Shown in pieces: positions 43,989 through 54,469 of a stretch of DNA of 64,000 nt (positions within the stretch are counted from its first letter, which is position 1; every line of letters starts with the position of its first letter). Source of the DNA: Streptomyces pactum (GTDB lineage: Bacteria > Actinomycetota > Actinomycetes > Streptomycetales > Streptomycetaceae). A model generated the notes under the pieces. That model did no database searches and was not told the origin of the DNA. It worked only from the letters and a program-made list of their open reading frames with translations. A program made the translations under genes and the position numbers. Where the stretch lies: assembly GCF_016031615.1 (NCBI RefSeq), contig NZ_JACYXC010000001.1, positions 3,410,001-3,474,000 of the forward strand, in the 5' to 3' direction.

Positions 43989-44076
43989 TTTTACCGAGAA
44001 CTCTTGTCACGGCCCGCCGTGGGCTGATGAGGTATGACCCGGGACACCATCGCGCACCCTGGGAAAGGGAGATGTC

Positions 44077-46053
44077 GTGAGCAACGAGAGCCTGGCCAAC
44101 CTCCTGAAGGAGGAGCGCCGCTTCGCACCGCCTGCCGATCTGGCCGCGCACGCCAACGTCACCGCGGAGGCGTACGAGCAGGCGAAGGCTGACCGGCTGG
44201 GCTTCTGGGCCACCCAGGCCCGCCGCCTCACCTGGGCCGAGGAGCCCACCGAGACACTCGACTGGTCCAACCCGCCGTTCGCCAAGTGGTTCGCCGACGG
44301 CAAGCTCAACGTCGCGTACAACTGCGTGGACCGGCACGTGGAGAACGGTCTCGGCGACCGGGTCGCCATCCACTTCGAGGGCGAGCCGGGCGACTCCCGG
44401 TCGATCACCTACGCGGAGCTCCAGCGCGAGGTGTCCCGGGCCGCCAACGCCTTGGTCGAGCTGGGCGTCCGGACGGGTGACCGGGTCGCCATCTACATGC
44501 CGATGATCCCGGAGACGGTCGTGGCGATGCTGGCGTGCGCCCGTCTCGGCGCCCCGCACTCGGTGGTGTTCGGCGGCTTCTCCGCCGACGCCCTCGCCAC
44601 CCGTATCCAGGACGCGGACGCCCGGGTCGTGATCACCGCGGACGGCGGCTACCGCCGCGGCAAGCCCTCGGCGCTCAAGCCCGCCGTGGACGAGGCGCTC
44701 ACCCGCCCCGGCACCGAGAACGTCCGCAGCGTGGTGGTGGTCCGCCGCACCGGCCAGCCCCTGGAGGAGGCGGGCGGCACCTGGACCGAGGGCCGCGACC
44801 TGTGGTGGCACGAGCTGGTGGACCGCCAGTCGGACCAGCACACCCCGCAGGCGTTCGACGCCGAGCACCCGCTGTTCATCCTGTACACCTCCGGTACCAC
44901 CGGGAAGCCGAAGGGCATCCTGCACACCACCGGCGGCTACCTCACCCAGACGTCGTACACCCACCACGCGGTCTTCGACCTCAAGCCGGAGTCGGACGTC
45001 TACTGGTGCACCGCCGACGTCGGCTGGGTCACCGGCCACTCGTACATCGTCTACGGCCCGCTCAGCAACGGCGCGACCGAGGTGCTGTACGAGGGCACCC
45101 CGGACACCCCGCACCAGGGCCGCTGGTGGGAGATCGTCCAGAAGTACGGCGTCACCATCCTCTACACCGCGCCCACCGCGATCCGCGCGTGCATGAAGTG
45201 GGGCGACGACATCCCGGCCAAGTTCGACCTCAGCTCGCTGCGGGTGCTCGGCTCGGTCGGCGAGCCGATCAACCCCGAGGCGTGGGTCTGGTACCGCAAG
45301 CACATCGGCGGGGACACCGCGCCGGTGGTGGACACCTGGTGGCAGACCGAGACCGGCGCGATCATGATCAGCCCGCTGCCGGGCGTCACCGAGACCAAGC
45401 CCGGTTCGGCGCAGGTCCCGCTTCCGGGCATCGCGGCCACCGTGGTCGACGACGACGCCAACGAGGTGCCCGACGGCTCCGGCGGTTACCTGGTGCTCAC
45501 CGAGCCGTGGCCGTCGATGCTCCGCACCATCTGGGGTGACGACCAGCGCTACCTGGACACCTACTGGTCGCGCTTCAGCGGCCGCTACTTCGCCGGCGAC
45601 GGGGCGAAGAAGGACGAGGACGGCGACATCTGGCTGCTGGGCCGGGTGGACGACGTGATGCTGGTCTCCGGCCACAACATCTCCACCACCGAGGTGGAGT
45701 CGGCGCTGGTGTCGCACCCCAAGGTCGCCGAGGCGGCGGTGGTCGGTGCGACCGACCCGCAGACCACCCAGGCCATCTGTGCGTTCGTCATCCTGCGCGG
45801 CGGCGCGGCGGAGGACGAGGGCCTGGTGGAGGAGCTGCGGGCGCACGTCGGCAAGCAGCTGGGACCGATCGCCAAGCCCAAGCGCATCCTCCCGGTCGCC
45901 GAGCTGCCCAAGACCCGCTCCGGCAAGATCATGCGGCGGCTGCTGCGGGACGTGGCGGAGAACCGGACCCTGGGGGATGTCACGACCCTGACCGACTCGT
46001 CCGTGATGGCGCTGATCCAGAGCAAGCTCCCCAGCGCCTCCAGCGACGACTGA
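44077..46053 (+). CDS. acs: Acetyl-coenzyme A synthetase
   Basis: 658-residue AMP-forming synthetase converting acetate, ATP and CoA to acetyl-CoA. AMP-binding P-loop [11 protein letters not shown] from Tyr270; adenine region near [28 protein letters not shown] is the acetate-pocket signature; the acetylation-controlled lysine is Lys617 in [10 protein letters not shown]. Full length, with the N-terminal ACAS_N domain ([17 protein letters not shown]). GTG 44077 follows GGGAG. A terminator follows the stop. Single gene, likely induced on acetate or chitin-derived carbon. Confidence 0.96.
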   Translation: MSNESLANLLKEERRFAPPADLAAHANVTAEAYEQAKADRLGFWATQARRLTWAEEPTETLDWSNPPFAKWFADGKLNVAYNCVDRHVENGLGDRVAIHFEGEPGDSRSITYAELQREVSRAANALVELGVRTGDRVAIYMPMIPETVVAMLACARLGAPHSVVFGGFSADALATRIQDADARVVITADGGYRRGKPSALKPAVDEALTRPGTENVRSVVVVRRTGQPLEEAGGTWTEGRDLWWHELVDRQSDQHTPQAFDAEHPLFILYTSGTTGKPKGILHTTGGYLTQTSYTHHAVFDLKPESDVYWCTADVGWVTGHSYIVYGPLSNGATEVLYEGTPDTPHQGRWWEIVQKYGVTILYTAPTAIRACMKWGDDIPAKFDLSSLRVLGSVGEPINPEAWVWYRKHIGGDTAPVVDTWWQTETGAIMISPLPGVTETKPGSAQVPLPGIAATVVDDDANEVPDGSGGYLVLTEPWPSMLRTIWGDDQRYLDTYWSRFSGRYFAGDGAKKDEDGDIWLLGRVDDVMLVSGHNISTTEVESALVSHPKVAEAAVVGATDPQTTQAICAFVILRGGAAEDEGLVEELRAHVGKQLGPIAKPKRILPVAELPKTRSGKIMRRLLRDVAENRTLGDVTTLTDSSVMALIQSKLPSASSDD

Positions 46054-46091
46054 CCAGGGCGAAGTCGCAGGTCAGCACGGTTGTGGCGGAG

Positions 46092-46121
46092 AAGGGCGTC
46101 CGGTGGCCACCGGGCGCCCTT
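46092..46121 (+). terminator. Hairpin terminator after acs
   Basis: AAGGGCG-T-CCGGTGG / CCACCGG-G-CGCCCTT: 15 paired bases including one T-G wobble and a zero- to four-base loop, 38 nt after the acs stop. Confidence 0.75.
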
Positions 46122-46243
46122 CGGTCGTCCGGGTTAGAGTGATGATCTGAAGCGCAGGGAATCACGACAGGTACCAGGGCGCGCCGGGAAGTCTGGTCGG
46201 CACGAAGACAGGCGCATCCGTCCACCCCAGGAGGTTCCCTCCC

Positions 46244-47635
46244 GTGGCCCCGCCCTTCCGCTCCACGTTCCTCGGCCGCCAGTCACTGCCCGAACGGCGC
46301 TTCGTCACCGACGCCCTGCGCACCGAGACGGTCGGCGGCATCCTGCTGCTGGCCGCAGCGGTCGCCGCGCTGCTGTTCGCCAACACCCCGCTGCGCGACG
46401 TCTACGACGACCTCAGGACCTTCTCCTTCGGCCCGGAGGCACTGCACCTGCACCTCTCGGTGGCCTCCTGGGCGAAGGACGGGTTGCTGGCGATCTTCTT
46501 CTTCGTCGCCGGCATCGAACTCAAACGCGAACTGGTCGCGGGTGAGCTGCGCGATCCCAAGGCCGCCGCGCTGCCGGTGGTCGCCGCGCTCTGCGGCATG
46601 GTCGCCCCGGCGCTGGTGTACGTGGCCGTCAACGCGGCCGGGGGCGGTTCCCTGGACGGCTGGGCGGTGCCCACCGCGACCGACATCGCCTTCGCGCTCG
46701 CCGTCCTCGCCGTGATCGGCACCGGGCTCCCCGCGGCGCTGCGCGCCTTCCTGCTCACCCTCGCCGTCGTGGACGACCTGTTCGCCGTCCTGATCATCGT
46801 GATCTTCTTCACCGACGAGATCGCGTTCCTCCCCCTGGTCCTGTCCTTCGTGGGCCTGGCCGTCTTCTGGCTCCTCCACCACGAGGGCGTCCGCGGCTGG
46901 TACCTCTACGTCCCGCTCGCGGTCGTCATCTGGGCGCTGATGCACGCCGGCGGGGTCCACCCCACGGTGGCCGGTGTGGCCATGGGGCTGATCCTCCGCT
47001 GCACCACCCGCGACGGCGAGGAGCACTCCCCCGCCGAGCACATCGAACACCTGGTGCGCCCACTCGCCGCCGGTGTGGCGGTCCCGCTGTTCGCCTTCTT
47101 CGCCGCCGGGGTCTCGGTCTCCGGCGACGCGGTCTCCGGCGTCTTCACCCGTCCGGAGACCCTGGGTGTGGTGCTCGGCCTGGTGGTGGGAAAGACGCTG
47201 GGGGTGTTCGGCGGGTCCTGGCTGGCCGCCCGGTTCACCCGGGCCGAACTCAACGAGGACCTGGAGTGGGCGGACGTCCTCGCGGTCGCCTCGCTCGCCG
47301 GGATCGGGTTCACCGTCTCGCTGCTCATCGACGAACTCGCGTTCACCGAGGACCCGGTGCTGTCCGACCGGGTGAAGGCGGCGGTGCTGATCGGCTCGTT
47401 GCTGGCCGCGGTGTGGGCGAGCATCCTGCTCAAGTGGCGCAACGCCCGGTACCGGAAGCTGTGTGCCGAGGAGGACCTGGACGAGGACCTGGACGGCATC
47501 CCGGACATCTACGAGCGGGACAACCCGGAGTACCACCTGCGGATGGCGGCAATCCTGGAAGCGCGGGCCGCGGAACACCGACGCCTCGCCGAAGTGGCCG
47601 CGGCCAAGGACACCGGTGACCATGGTCCGGCATGA
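46244..47635 (+). CDS. nhaA: Na+/H+ antiporter NhaA
   Basis: 463-residue antiporter with about 12 membrane helices. The ion-binding aspartates are Asp177 and Asp178 (LTLAVVDDLFAV); TDIAFALAVLA (Asp147) and the IELKREL segment are also conserved. The last 60 residues form a charged, acidic cytoplasmic tail (EEDLDEDLDGIPDIYERDNPE). GTG 46244 follows AGGAGG. It exports Na+ at alkaline pH. The next gene begins 43 nt later. Confidence 0.94.
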   Translation: MAPPFRSTFLGRQSLPERRFVTDALRTETVGGILLLAAAVAALLFANTPLRDVYDDLRTFSFGPEALHLHLSVASWAKDGLLAIFFFVAGIELKRELVAGELRDPKAAALPVVAALCGMVAPALVYVAVNAAGGGSLDGWAVPTATDIAFALAVLAVIGTGLPAALRAFLLTLAVVDDLFAVLIIVIFFTDEIAFLPLVLSFVGLAVFWLLHHEGVRGWYLYVPLAVVIWALMHAGGVHPTVAGVAMGLILRCTTRDGEEHSPAEHIEHLVRPLAAGVAVPLFAFFAAGVSVSGDAVSGVFTRPETLGVVLGLVVGKTLGVFGGSWLAARFTRAELNEDLEWADVLAVASLAGIGFTVSLLIDELAFTEDPVLSDRVKAAVLIGSLLAAVWASILLKWRNARYRKLCAEEDLDEDLDGIPDIYERDNPEYHLRMAAILEARAAEHRRLAEVAAAKDTGDHGPA

Positions 47636-47678
47636 TCTGAGAGGCTTTAGACCCACGCGTCAAGTAGAGGAGATGGCG

Positions 47679-48140
47679 ATGAGCGCAGCCGAAGACGGCG
47701 GGAACCGCAGCCTCGGCCAGCTGGTGGCCTCGGCGACCACCGAGCTGTCCGCGCTGGTGCACGACGAGATCGCGCTGGCCAAGGCGGAGATCCGGCAGGA
47801 TGCGAAGCGGGCCGCGTTCGGCAGCGGTGCGATCATGGGCGCCGCGGTCTTCTTCCTTTTCTCCCTTCCGGTGCTCAGCTTCGCGCTGGCCTACGGCTTC
47901 CGCGCGTGGACCGACCTCGGTCTGGTCTGGTGCTTCCTCATCGTCGGCGGGATCTACTGGCTGTTCGGCATCGTGCTGGCCGCCTTCGCCATCGCCAAGT
48001 TCAAGAAGGTCAAGCCGCCGCAGAAGTCCATCGACTCGGCCAAGCAGACCGCGGCCGTGCTGTCGAACGTCAAGCCGCACCCGCGTGCCACCGTCGACGG
48101 CCCCGTGGTGGCCGTCGACGTGACGCGCTCGTCCGTATGA
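47679..48140 (+). CDS. Actinobacterial holin-superfamily membrane protein
   Basis: 153-residue protein. The N-terminal amphipathic helix (LGQLVASATTELSALVHDEIALAKAEIRQDAKRAAFG) and two membrane helices (GAIMGAAVFFLFSLPVLSFALAYGF and LVWCFLIVGGIYWLFGIVLAAFAIA) are those of the phage_holin_3_6 / PF07332 family. Despite the name, nothing here looks like prophage. ATG 47679 is preferred because GAGGAG is six bases ahead; the ATG at 47673 is directly adjacent to it. Its stop overlaps the next gene's ATG. Confidence 0.85.
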   Translation: MSAAEDGGNRSLGQLVASATTELSALVHDEIALAKAEIRQDAKRAAFGSGAIMGAAVFFLFSLPVLSFALAYGFRAWTDLGLVWCFLIVGGIYWLFGIVLAAFAIAKFKKVKPPQKSIDSAKQTAAVLSNVKPHPRATVDGPVVAVDVTRSSV

Positions 48141-49063
48141 CGGTCCCCGACACCGCCGGCGCGCTGGTCCGGCTGGACGGCCCGTGGACCCATCGGGACG
48201 TCGCGGCCAACGGCGCGCGGTTCCACATCGCCGAACTCGGCGACGGGCCGCTGGTCCTGCTGCTCCACGGCTTTCCCCAGTTCTGGTGGACCTGGCGGCA
48301 CCAGCTGACCGCACTCGCCGATGCCGGCTACCGGGCGGTGGCGATGGACCTGCGCGGTGTGGGCGGCAGCGACCGCACCCCGCGCGGCTACGACCCGGCC
48401 AACCTCGCGCTCGACATCACCGGGGTGATCCGCTCGCTCGGCGAGCCGGACGCCGCGCTGGTCGGGCACGACCTCGGTGGCTATCTGGCGTGGACCGCGG
48501 CCGTCATGCGGCCCAAGCTGGTCCGCCGGCTGGCGGTCGCCTCCTCCCCGCACCCCCGGCGCTGGCGGGCCGCGATGGTCGCCGACCCACGGCAGTCCGC
48601 CGCCGGCAGCCACATCTGGGGCTTCCAGCGCCCGTGGATCCCCGAGCGCCGGCTGGTCGCCGACGACGCGGCCCTGGTGGGCCGCCTGATCCGCGACTGG
48701 TCCGGTCCCGTCCCTCTGGAGGACGAGGTGCTCGACGTCTACCGGCGGGCCATGTCCATCCCGTCCACCGCGCACTGCTCCATCGAGCCGTACCGCTGGA
48801 TGGTGCGGTCGCTGGCCCGCCCGGACGGTTTCCAGTTCAACCGGCGGATGAAACTCCCGGTCCGGGTGCCGACGCTGCATCTGCACGGGGCGCTCGACCC
48901 GGTGGTACGCACCCGCAGCGCGGCCGGCTCGGGGCAGTACGTGGAGGCTCCGTACCGCTGGCGGCTCTTCGAGGGCCTGGGCCACTTCCCGCACGAGGAG
49001 GACCCGGTCGGCTTCTCCACCGAGCTGATCAACTGGCTGCGGGACCCGGAACCCGACCGCTGA
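48137..49063 (+). CDS. Alpha/beta hydrolase, epoxide-hydrolase-like
   Basis: 308-residue cytoplasmic enzyme. LLLHGFPQFWWTW (HGFP oxyanion, 44-47), nucleophile Asp112 in VGHDLGGYLAW, charge-relay His283 in GLGHFPHEED. Asp rather than Ser as nucleophile suggests epoxide hydrolase or haloacid/haloalkane chemistry. ATG 48137 overlaps the stop of the holin-superfamily gene (ATGA), so the two are translationally coupled, which suggests a shared envelope-related function. Confidence 0.88.
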   Translation: MTVPDTAGALVRLDGPWTHRDVAANGARFHIAELGDGPLVLLLHGFPQFWWTWRHQLTALADAGYRAVAMDLRGVGGSDRTPRGYDPANLALDITGVIRSLGEPDAALVGHDLGGYLAWTAAVMRPKLVRRLAVASSPHPRRWRAAMVADPRQSAAGSHIWGFQRPWIPERRLVADDAALVGRLIRDWSGPVPLEDEVLDVYRRAMSIPSTAHCSIEPYRWMVRSLARPDGFQFNRRMKLPVRVPTLHLHGALDPVVRTRSAAGSGQYVEAPYRWRLFEGLGHFPHEEDPVGFSTELINWLRDPEPDR

Positions 49064-49628
49064 CCGCGGGCGACCCCCCGGGCCGCCGTACCCGGTGCGG
49101 CGCCCGGCCCGCGCGCGGCCCTCGGCCCGCCGAACCCGGAACCCTTCCCGGGCGGCGCCCGGCCCGCCGCCGTACCCGGATCCCGCGCGCGGGACACCGG
49201 CCGTGCCCGGACCGCCCGCCCGGTGCCCGAGGGCGCCGGCGCCGTACGGCCGCGGTCCGCGGTACCCGGGCCGTCGTCCCCGCCGGGCGGCGCCGGCCGT
49301 GCCGCACCGGCCCGTCAGGCGGCCACCGCAGTGTGCGCGGCCACCCGCTGTGTGCGGCCCGGTCGCGCCGTGACAGTCCCCCGCGTACGCCGGTCCGGGC
49401 GCCGGCGTACGCGGGCTCGGCGGTCCGGCGGAGACCGCGGCGGCCACCGGTGGCACCCGCGCCGGGCACCCCCGTCCGCCCCCGGGTCCGCCGTCCTCCG
49501 CACCCCGGCCGCCCGACCCGGGCCGGACCGCCCCGATCGTCCTACCAGCGGGTCATTGCCGTACGCATAGGCCGATTGCCGCAACGGAAGGCGATTACCG
49601 GCGCCGGGGCCCGGGCACAGTGCCAGGT
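49064..49628. other. Spacer after the hydrolase operon
   Basis: 565 nt of very GC-rich DNA with no gene recognised. AT content rises near 49545-49600 (CATTGCCGTACGCATAGGCCGATTGCC), the likely promoter of the small gene at 49629. Confidence 0.4.
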
Positions 49629-49880
49629 ATGGGCTGGACGCACGACTTCCGTGACGCACCACGCGAACGCAGCTCCGAGACCACCGCCAACGCCGCGCGT
49701 GGCTCCCTGGTGGGAGCACCGCCCGGGCGCGTCGGCGAGGTGGCTCCCAGCGTGTCCGAGCGGCGCGGTCCCGGACATCCACCACGTTCCGATCACGACC
49801 CGCAGATCGGCATTCCGCGCATCCTCCGCCGCCGCGCCCGCTGGATGTCGGCCCGGCTGCGTCACCCGCGCAGCCGCTGA
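49629..49880 (+). CDS. Small basic hypothetical protein
   Basis: 83-residue hypothetical protein, basic at its C terminus (RRRARWMSARLRHPRSR). The coherent middle (RGSLVGAPPGRVGEVAPSVSE, then GPGHPPRSDHDPQIGIPRI) and GC3 pattern suggest a real gene, and I recall similar small proteins near nth/marP in Streptomyces. ATG 49629 is chosen; GTG 49620 is in frame. No Shine-Dalgarno is clear. No function can be assigned. Confidence 0.55.
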   Translation: MGWTHDFRDAPRERSSETTANAARGSLVGAPPGRVGEVAPSVSERRGPGHPPRSDHDPQIGIPRILRRRARWMSARLRHPRSR

Positions 49881-50222
49881 CCCCACGCCGCCGCCCGCCT
49901 GTCCCGCCACCGTGCGCCGTCGCGCCGGTGCGCCCGGCCGTACGCGACGTGCGCCTGCGCCCTCGGCGCGCCCGGTGGTACTCGCCGTACCCCTTGCGCC
50001 CCGGCGTGCACCGGCTCACTCCTGCGCCCGGGATGCGGACGCCGGTGGGGGTAGCGACACGCCGTGCCCGCCGGCCCTTTCGGTCCCGGCGCGGCCGCCG
50101 CTGGAGCCGGCTGGTCGTCACCGGCAGTCGTCTCCGGCAACCCTCGGCGGCGGTCGGCGGCCGACGGCGGTCGTCACCCTGCGCTCCCGCGTGCGCCGGG
50201 CGGGCGTCCGGGGCACGCGTCG

Positions 50223-50690
50223 CACGACGGTGGTGATCCCGCGCGCCACGCGCCGGGTGGGTGCCGGCTTCCCGGTGACGGATGCCCGGGGCCGGGACAC
50301 ACGCCCCACGACGGTGGTGATCCCGCGCGGCACGCGCCGGGTGCCGGCCTCCCGGTGACGGGTGCCCGGGGCCGGGGCGCGGGGTAACGCGGCGCGGCGC
50401 AGCCGGGCCGGGGCCCAGGAAGCCCTCCGAGTGGCCGGGCCGCCTCCACGGTCGCCCCCTCGGGATGCGGCCCACGTGGCATGCGACCCCCGGCACCGGA
50501 CCACCCCCGGAGGGACCACCGGCGGGCAGGCCACCGGCAGGCAGGCCGCCGGCAGGCCCGGCGGTGTCACGGCTCCGCGCGGCGACCAGCGGCGTAACGG
50601 CTCCCTGCGGCGAGCAGCCGTGTCACGGCACCACGCCGGCACAGCCGTGTCACGGCATCGCGCGGCGCACAGCCGTGCCCGGCACGAACC
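50223..50690. repeat. Two families of tandem repeats in the marP downstream spacer
   Basis: An 84-bp unit beginning CACGACGGTGGTGATCCCGC occurs at 50223 and 50307 with few differences. Further on, four degenerate 26-28 bp units around GTGTCACGGC(T/A)(C/T)CGCGCGGC lie at 50565-50685, and GGCAGGCC(A/G)CC units near 50525-50560. No gene in 49881-50715. Confidence 0.6.
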
Positions 50691-50715
50691 CGGCACGGCG
50701 GCGCCGGCCGTGGGC

Positions 50716-51915
50716 TCACATCGCGCAGCCGCCGCTGTCCACCGGCCGGGTGGCGGTGCGGCCCTGCTCGACGTCGCGGCGCACCTCGTCCGCGGTGAGG
50801 GCGTAGCCGGTGTTCCGGTCGTCCAGGGACTTGGCGAAGACCACGCCGTAGACCCGCCCCTCCGGGGTGAGCAGCGGGCCGCCGGAGTTGCCCTGGCGGA
50901 CCGTCGTGTAAAGCGAGTACACGTCGCGGTCCACCTTGCCCCGGTGGTAGATGTCCCAGCCCTTGGCCTCGATCCGGTCGCGGACCCGGGCGGCGCGCAC
51001 GTCGAACGCGCCGTTCTCCGGGAATCCGGCGACGATGGCGTCGTTGCCGCTGCGCGCGTCCCCCTCGGTGAAGCGCAGGATCGGGGCGCGCAGCCCGGGG
51101 ACCTTCAGCACCGCGATGTCGCGCTTCCAGTCGTAGAGCACGATCGTGGCGTCGTAGCGCTTGCCCTCGCCGCCGATCTGCACGGTGGGCTCGTCGACCC
51201 CGCCGACCACGTGGGCGTTGGTCATCACCCGCTGCGGCGCGAAGACGAAGCCGCTGCCTTCGAGGACCTTCCCGCACCCGGAGGCGGTGCCCACGACCTT
51301 GACGATGCTCCGCTGGGCCTCCTTCGTCACCGGGCTGGCGGCCAGCTCCGGGTCGGGGGCCGGCACATCGGTTATGGGCTCGTCCGCGAACGGGGAGAAG
51401 ACCTGCGGGAAGCCGTTCTGCGCGAGGGTGGCGGAGAAGTCGTTGGCCCAGGTGTTCGCCCCGTCGGGCAGGGCCCGGGTGACGCCCTGGAGCACCTTGG
51501 AGCCGCGGACCTCCTTGCTCAGCGTGGGCAGCGTCGTCTCCGCCAGGGCCGAGCCGATCAGCCCGGCCACCACGAGCATGGCCAGCACGTTGACGAGCGC
51601 GCCGCCCGTGGCGTCCAGCGCCTGGGCCGGGGACCAGGTGATGTGACGGCGGAGCTTGTTGCCCAGGTGGGTGGTGGCGGCCTGGCCGACCGAGGCGCAG
51701 ACGATCACCAGGACGATGGCGATGAGCGCGGCGACCGTACTCGGCCGGCCCCCGTCGGTGGCGGCGTCCCAGATGACCGGCAGCACATAGACCGCCGCCA
51801 GCCCGCCGCCGATGAAGCCGATCACCGACAGGATGCCGACGACGAACCCCTGCCGGTACCCGACGAAGGCGAACCAGGCGGCGGCGAGCAGCAGCAGAAT
51901 GTCCAGCACGTTCAC
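50716..51915 (-). CDS. marP: MarP-type membrane serine protease
   Basis: 399-residue protease of the acid-resistance MarP family. Four N-terminal membrane helices (LDILLLLAAAWFAFVGYRQG, and three more to residue 125) of CvpA type, then a periplasmic chymotrypsin-like domain with His235 (TNAHVVGG), Asp266 (KRDIAVLKV) and Ser344 (RQGNSGGPLL). In mycobacteria MarP activates a peptidoglycan hydrolase under acid stress. GTG 51915 follows GAGG; a 12-codon extension to GTG 51951 is possible. The NudL gene ends 54 nt upstream, so it may be in the nth-nudL transcript. Confidence 0.92.
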   Translation of the reverse strand: MNVLDILLLLAAAWFAFVGYRQGFVVGILSVIGFIGGGLAAVYVLPVIWDAATDGGRPSTVAALIAIVLVIVCASVGQAATTHLGNKLRRHITWSPAQALDATGGALVNVLAMLVVAGLIGSALAETTLPTLSKEVRGSKVLQGVTRALPDGANTWANDFSATLAQNGFPQVFSPFADEPITDVPAPDPELAASPVTKEAQRSIVKVVGTASGCGKVLEGSGFVFAPQRVMTNAHVVGGVDEPTVQIGGEGKRYDATIVLYDWKRDIAVLKVPGLRAPILRFTEGDARSGNDAIVAGFPENGAFDVRAARVRDRIEAKGWDIYHRGKVDRDVYSLYTTVRQGNSGGPLLTPEGRVYGVVFAKSLDDRNTGYALTADEVRRDVEQGRTATRPVDSGGCAM

Positions 51916-51969
51916 CGAAACTTGCCTCGCAATGATCGCCGGGCGGAACACAGCACGGGATTCAACCTC

Positions 51970-52653
51970 TCATGCGTGCCAGTCGAGCGGCACCCGTCTC
52001 GCCCGGTCCCAGGGCCGCTCCCAGCCCGCGAAGTACAGCAGCCGGTCGATCACCCCGGCGGTGAAACCCCACACCAGCGCATCGGCCACCAGGAACGCGG
52101 GGCCCTGGTGGCCGCTGGGATGGAACGCCGTCGCCCGGTTCGCCGGGTCCGTGAGGTCGGCCACCGGCACGGTGAAGACCCGGGCCGTCTCCGCCGGGTC
52201 CACCGGCGTCACCGGGCTCGGCACCCGCCACCAGCCGAGGACCGGCGTCACCACGAACCGGCTGACCGGGATGTAGAGCCGGGGCAGCACGCCGAAGACC
52301 TGCACCCCGGAGGGGTCGAGGCCGGTCTCCTCCTCCGCCTCCCGCAGCGCGGCCCGCAGCGGCCCCTCGCCCTCCGGGTCGCCGTCCTCCGGGTCCAGCG
52401 CCCCGCCGGGGAAGGACGGCTGGCCGGCGTGCGAGCGCAGCGACCCGGCCCGCTCCATGAGCAGCAGCTCCGGCCCGCGCGGGCCCTCCCCGAACAGCAC
52501 CAGCACCGCGGACGGCCGGCCGCCCCGCTCCGGCGGCAGGAACCGGCTCAGCTGCCGGGGTTCGACCGTCTCCGCGACCCGCGCGACCGGGAGCAGCCAC
52601 TCGGGCAGCCCCTGCGCGCTCACCGCCACGCCGCCACCGAAGGTGCTGGTCAC
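51970..52653 (-). CDS. Nudix hydrolase, CoA pyrophosphatase-like (NudL)
   Basis: 227-residue Nudix enzyme. The NudL-specific preamble [21 protein letters not shown] is followed by the Nudix box ending in [11 protein letters not shown]. Expected to cleave CoA or its derivatives to 3',5'-ADP and 4'-phosphopantetheine. GTG 52653 overlaps the nth stop (GTGA), so the two are co-translated. Confidence 0.9.
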   Translation of the reverse strand: MTSTFGGGVAVSAQGLPEWLLPVARVAETVEPRQLSRFLPPERGGRPSAVLVLFGEGPRGPELLLMERAGSLRSHAGQPSFPGGALDPEDGDPEGEGPLRAALREAEEETGLDPSGVQVFGVLPRLYIPVSRFVVTPVLGWWRVPSPVTPVDPAETARVFTVPVADLTDPANRATAFHPSGHQGPAFLVADALVWGFTAGVIDRLLYFAGWERPWDRARRVPLDWHA

Positions 52654-53594
52654 CCGGCCGCCCCCAGCGGGGCGGCCGGCTTGCCCGGGTAGTCGGCGGG
52701 CGGTCGCAGCCGCTGGCCCGGCTGCCCGCCCATCTCGTACTTCAGCAGCTTCTTCGCCTTCTCCGGGTCGGTCTCGCCCTCCCCGTACGAGGGGCACAGC
52801 GGGGCGATCGGGCAGGCGCCGCAGGCCGGCTTGCGGGCGTGGCAGATGCGGCGGCCGTGGAAGATGATGCGGTGCGAGAGCATCGTCCACTCGCTCTTGG
52901 GGAACAGCCCGCACACCTCCGCCTCCACCTTCTCGGGGTCCTCCTGCTCGGTCCACCGCCAGCGCCGCACCAGCCGGCCGAAGTGGGTGTCCACGGTCAC
53001 GCCCGGCACTCCGAAGGCGTTGCCGAGCACCACGTTGGCGGTCTTGCGGCCCACCCCGGGGAGCGTGACCAGGTCCTCCAGCCGGCCCGGGACCTCGCCG
53101 CCGAACCGGTCGCGGATCGCCGCCGAGAGGCCCAGCAGCGACTTGGCCTTCGCACGGAAGAAGCCGGTCGGCCGGATCAGCTGCTCCAGCGCCTCCGGAT
53201 CGGCCGCCGCCATGTCCTCCGGGGTCGGGTACGCGGCGAAGAGGGCGGGTGTCGTCTGGTTGACCCGCAGATCGGTGGTCTGCGCCGAGAGCACCGTGGC
53301 GACCAGCAGCTGGAAGGGGCTGTCGAAGTCCAGCTCCGGGTGGGCGTACGGATAGACCTCGGCGAGCTCGCGGTTGATCCGGCGGGCGCGGCGGACCAGG
53401 GCGAGCCGGGACTCCGGCGCGGCGGTGGACCGGCCCGCCCCGGCCGGGCCGCCCGCACGCGCACCTCTGCTCGATTTGCCCGATTCAGCCGCCTTGCCAG
53501 CGGCGCCTCGCGGCTGTTCGCCCACAGCGGAATCACGCGGTGCGGTCACTCGTCCGGCCCCCTTGCCCTGTGCTCTCACCGGCCTATTGGACAC
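52650..53594 (-). CDS. nth: Endonuclease III
   Basis: 314-residue base-excision glycosylase/AP lyase for oxidised pyrimidines. HhH motif [16 protein letters not shown] containing the catalytic lysine, catalytic aspartate in VTVDTHFGR, and a [4Fe-4S] site C-x6-C-x2-C-x5-C ([17 protein letters not shown]). Residues 1-60 are a disordered Gly/Ala/Arg extension. GTG 53594 has no Shine-Dalgarno; GTG 53549, with AAGGGGG ahead, would remove 15 residues and may be the true start. It leads the nth-nudL(-marP) minus-strand unit and is divergent from crp. Confidence 0.94.
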   Translation of the reverse strand: MSNRPVRAQGKGAGRVTAPRDSAVGEQPRGAAGKAAESGKSSRGARAGGPAGAGRSTAAPESRLALVRRARRINRELAEVYPYAHPELDFDSPFQLLVATVLSAQTTDLRVNQTTPALFAAYPTPEDMAAADPEALEQLIRPTGFFRAKAKSLLGLSAAIRDRFGGEVPGRLEDLVTLPGVGRKTANVVLGNAFGVPGVTVDTHFGRLVRRWRWTEQEDPEKVEAEVCGLFPKSEWTMLSHRIIFHGRRICHARKPACGACPIAPLCPSYGEGETDPEKAKKLLKYEMGGQPGQRLRPPADYPGKPAAPLGAAG

Positions 53595-53771
53595 CCGGCC
53601 AGCCTAAGGCCAGGCGCCGACATCCGCCCCGGTCGCACGAAATCGCCCGCCCGATCGGACCCCTGCCGTACGGTGCGGAGGAGGGGTGCGTCAAACTTGT
53701 GATTGATCGCACTGTTTTACCGTCCGGCATCATGGACCAAGGTCCCCTGTGTATGTCGCAAGGAGAGTCTC

Positions 53772-54446
53772 GTGGACGACGTTCTGCGGCGCGCCCCGCT
53801 TTTCGCGGCGCTCGATGACGAGCAGGCCGCTGAGCTGCGCGCCTCCATGGGAGAGGTCACCCTCGCACGCGGTGACGCGCTCTTCCACGAAGGGGACCCC
53901 GGCGACCGCCTGTACGTGGTCACCGAGGGCAAGGTGAAGCTCCACCGCACCTCGCCCGACGGGCGGGAGAACATGCTCGCCGTGCTGGGCCCCGGCGAGC
54001 TGATCGGTGAGCTGTCCCTCTTCGACCCGGGCCCGCGCACCGCCACCGCGACCGCGCTCACCGAGGTGAAGCTGCTCGGTCTGGGCCACGGTGACCTCCA
54101 GCCGTGGCTGAACGCCCGCCCCGAGGTCGCCTCCGCACTGCTGCGCGCGGTGGCCCGGCGGCTGCGCAAGACCAACGACCAGATGTCCGACCTGGTCTTC
54201 TCGGACGTGCCCGGCCGGGTCGCCCGCGCCCTGCTGGACCTCTCGCGCCGCTTCGGCGTGCAGTCCGAGGAGGGCATCCACGTGGTGCACGACCTCACCC
54301 AGGAGGAGCTGGCCCAGCTCGTCGGCGCCTCCCGCGAGACGGTCAACAAGGCGCTCGCCGACTTCGCCGGCCGCGGCTGGCTCCGGCTGGAGGCGCGCGC
54401 CGTGATCCTGCTGGACGTCGAGCGGCTGGCCAAGCGCTCCCGCTGA
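53772..54446 (+). CDS. crp: Crp/Fnr-family regulator Crp
   Basis: 224-residue cyclic-nucleotide-binding regulator, the size of Streptomyces Crp, which controls germination and antibiotic precursor supply. cNMP domain residues 10-120 with the phosphate-binding cassette GELIGELSLFDPGPRTATATA; HTH in DLTQEELAQLVGASRETVNKALADFAGRGWL. GTG 53772 follows AAGGAGAG; the 23 codons upstream in the same frame do not belong. A 20-bp terminator hairpin follows the stop. Confidence 0.96.
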   Translation: MDDVLRRAPLFAALDDEQAAELRASMGEVTLARGDALFHEGDPGDRLYVVTEGKVKLHRTSPDGRENMLAVLGPGELIGELSLFDPGPRTATATALTEVKLLGLGHGDLQPWLNARPEVASALLRAVARRLRKTNDQMSDLVFSDVPGRVARALLDLSRRFGVQSEEGIHVVHDLTQEELAQLVGASRETVNKALADFAGRGWLRLEARAVILLDVERLAKRSR

Positions 54447-54469
54447 CCCGCGGGGCCCCGGTACACCGG

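Noticed and set aside
47679..48140. Evidence of a prophage (holin-like protein)
   Set aside because: The family name comes from phage holins, but the protein is common on actinobacterial chromosomes. No capsid, integrase, endolysin or attachment site is nearby.
49542..49910. Minus-strand frame opposite the small basic protein gene
   Set aside because: The plus-strand reading is the more protein-like of the two. The minus frame lacks a Shine-Dalgarno and a family pattern.
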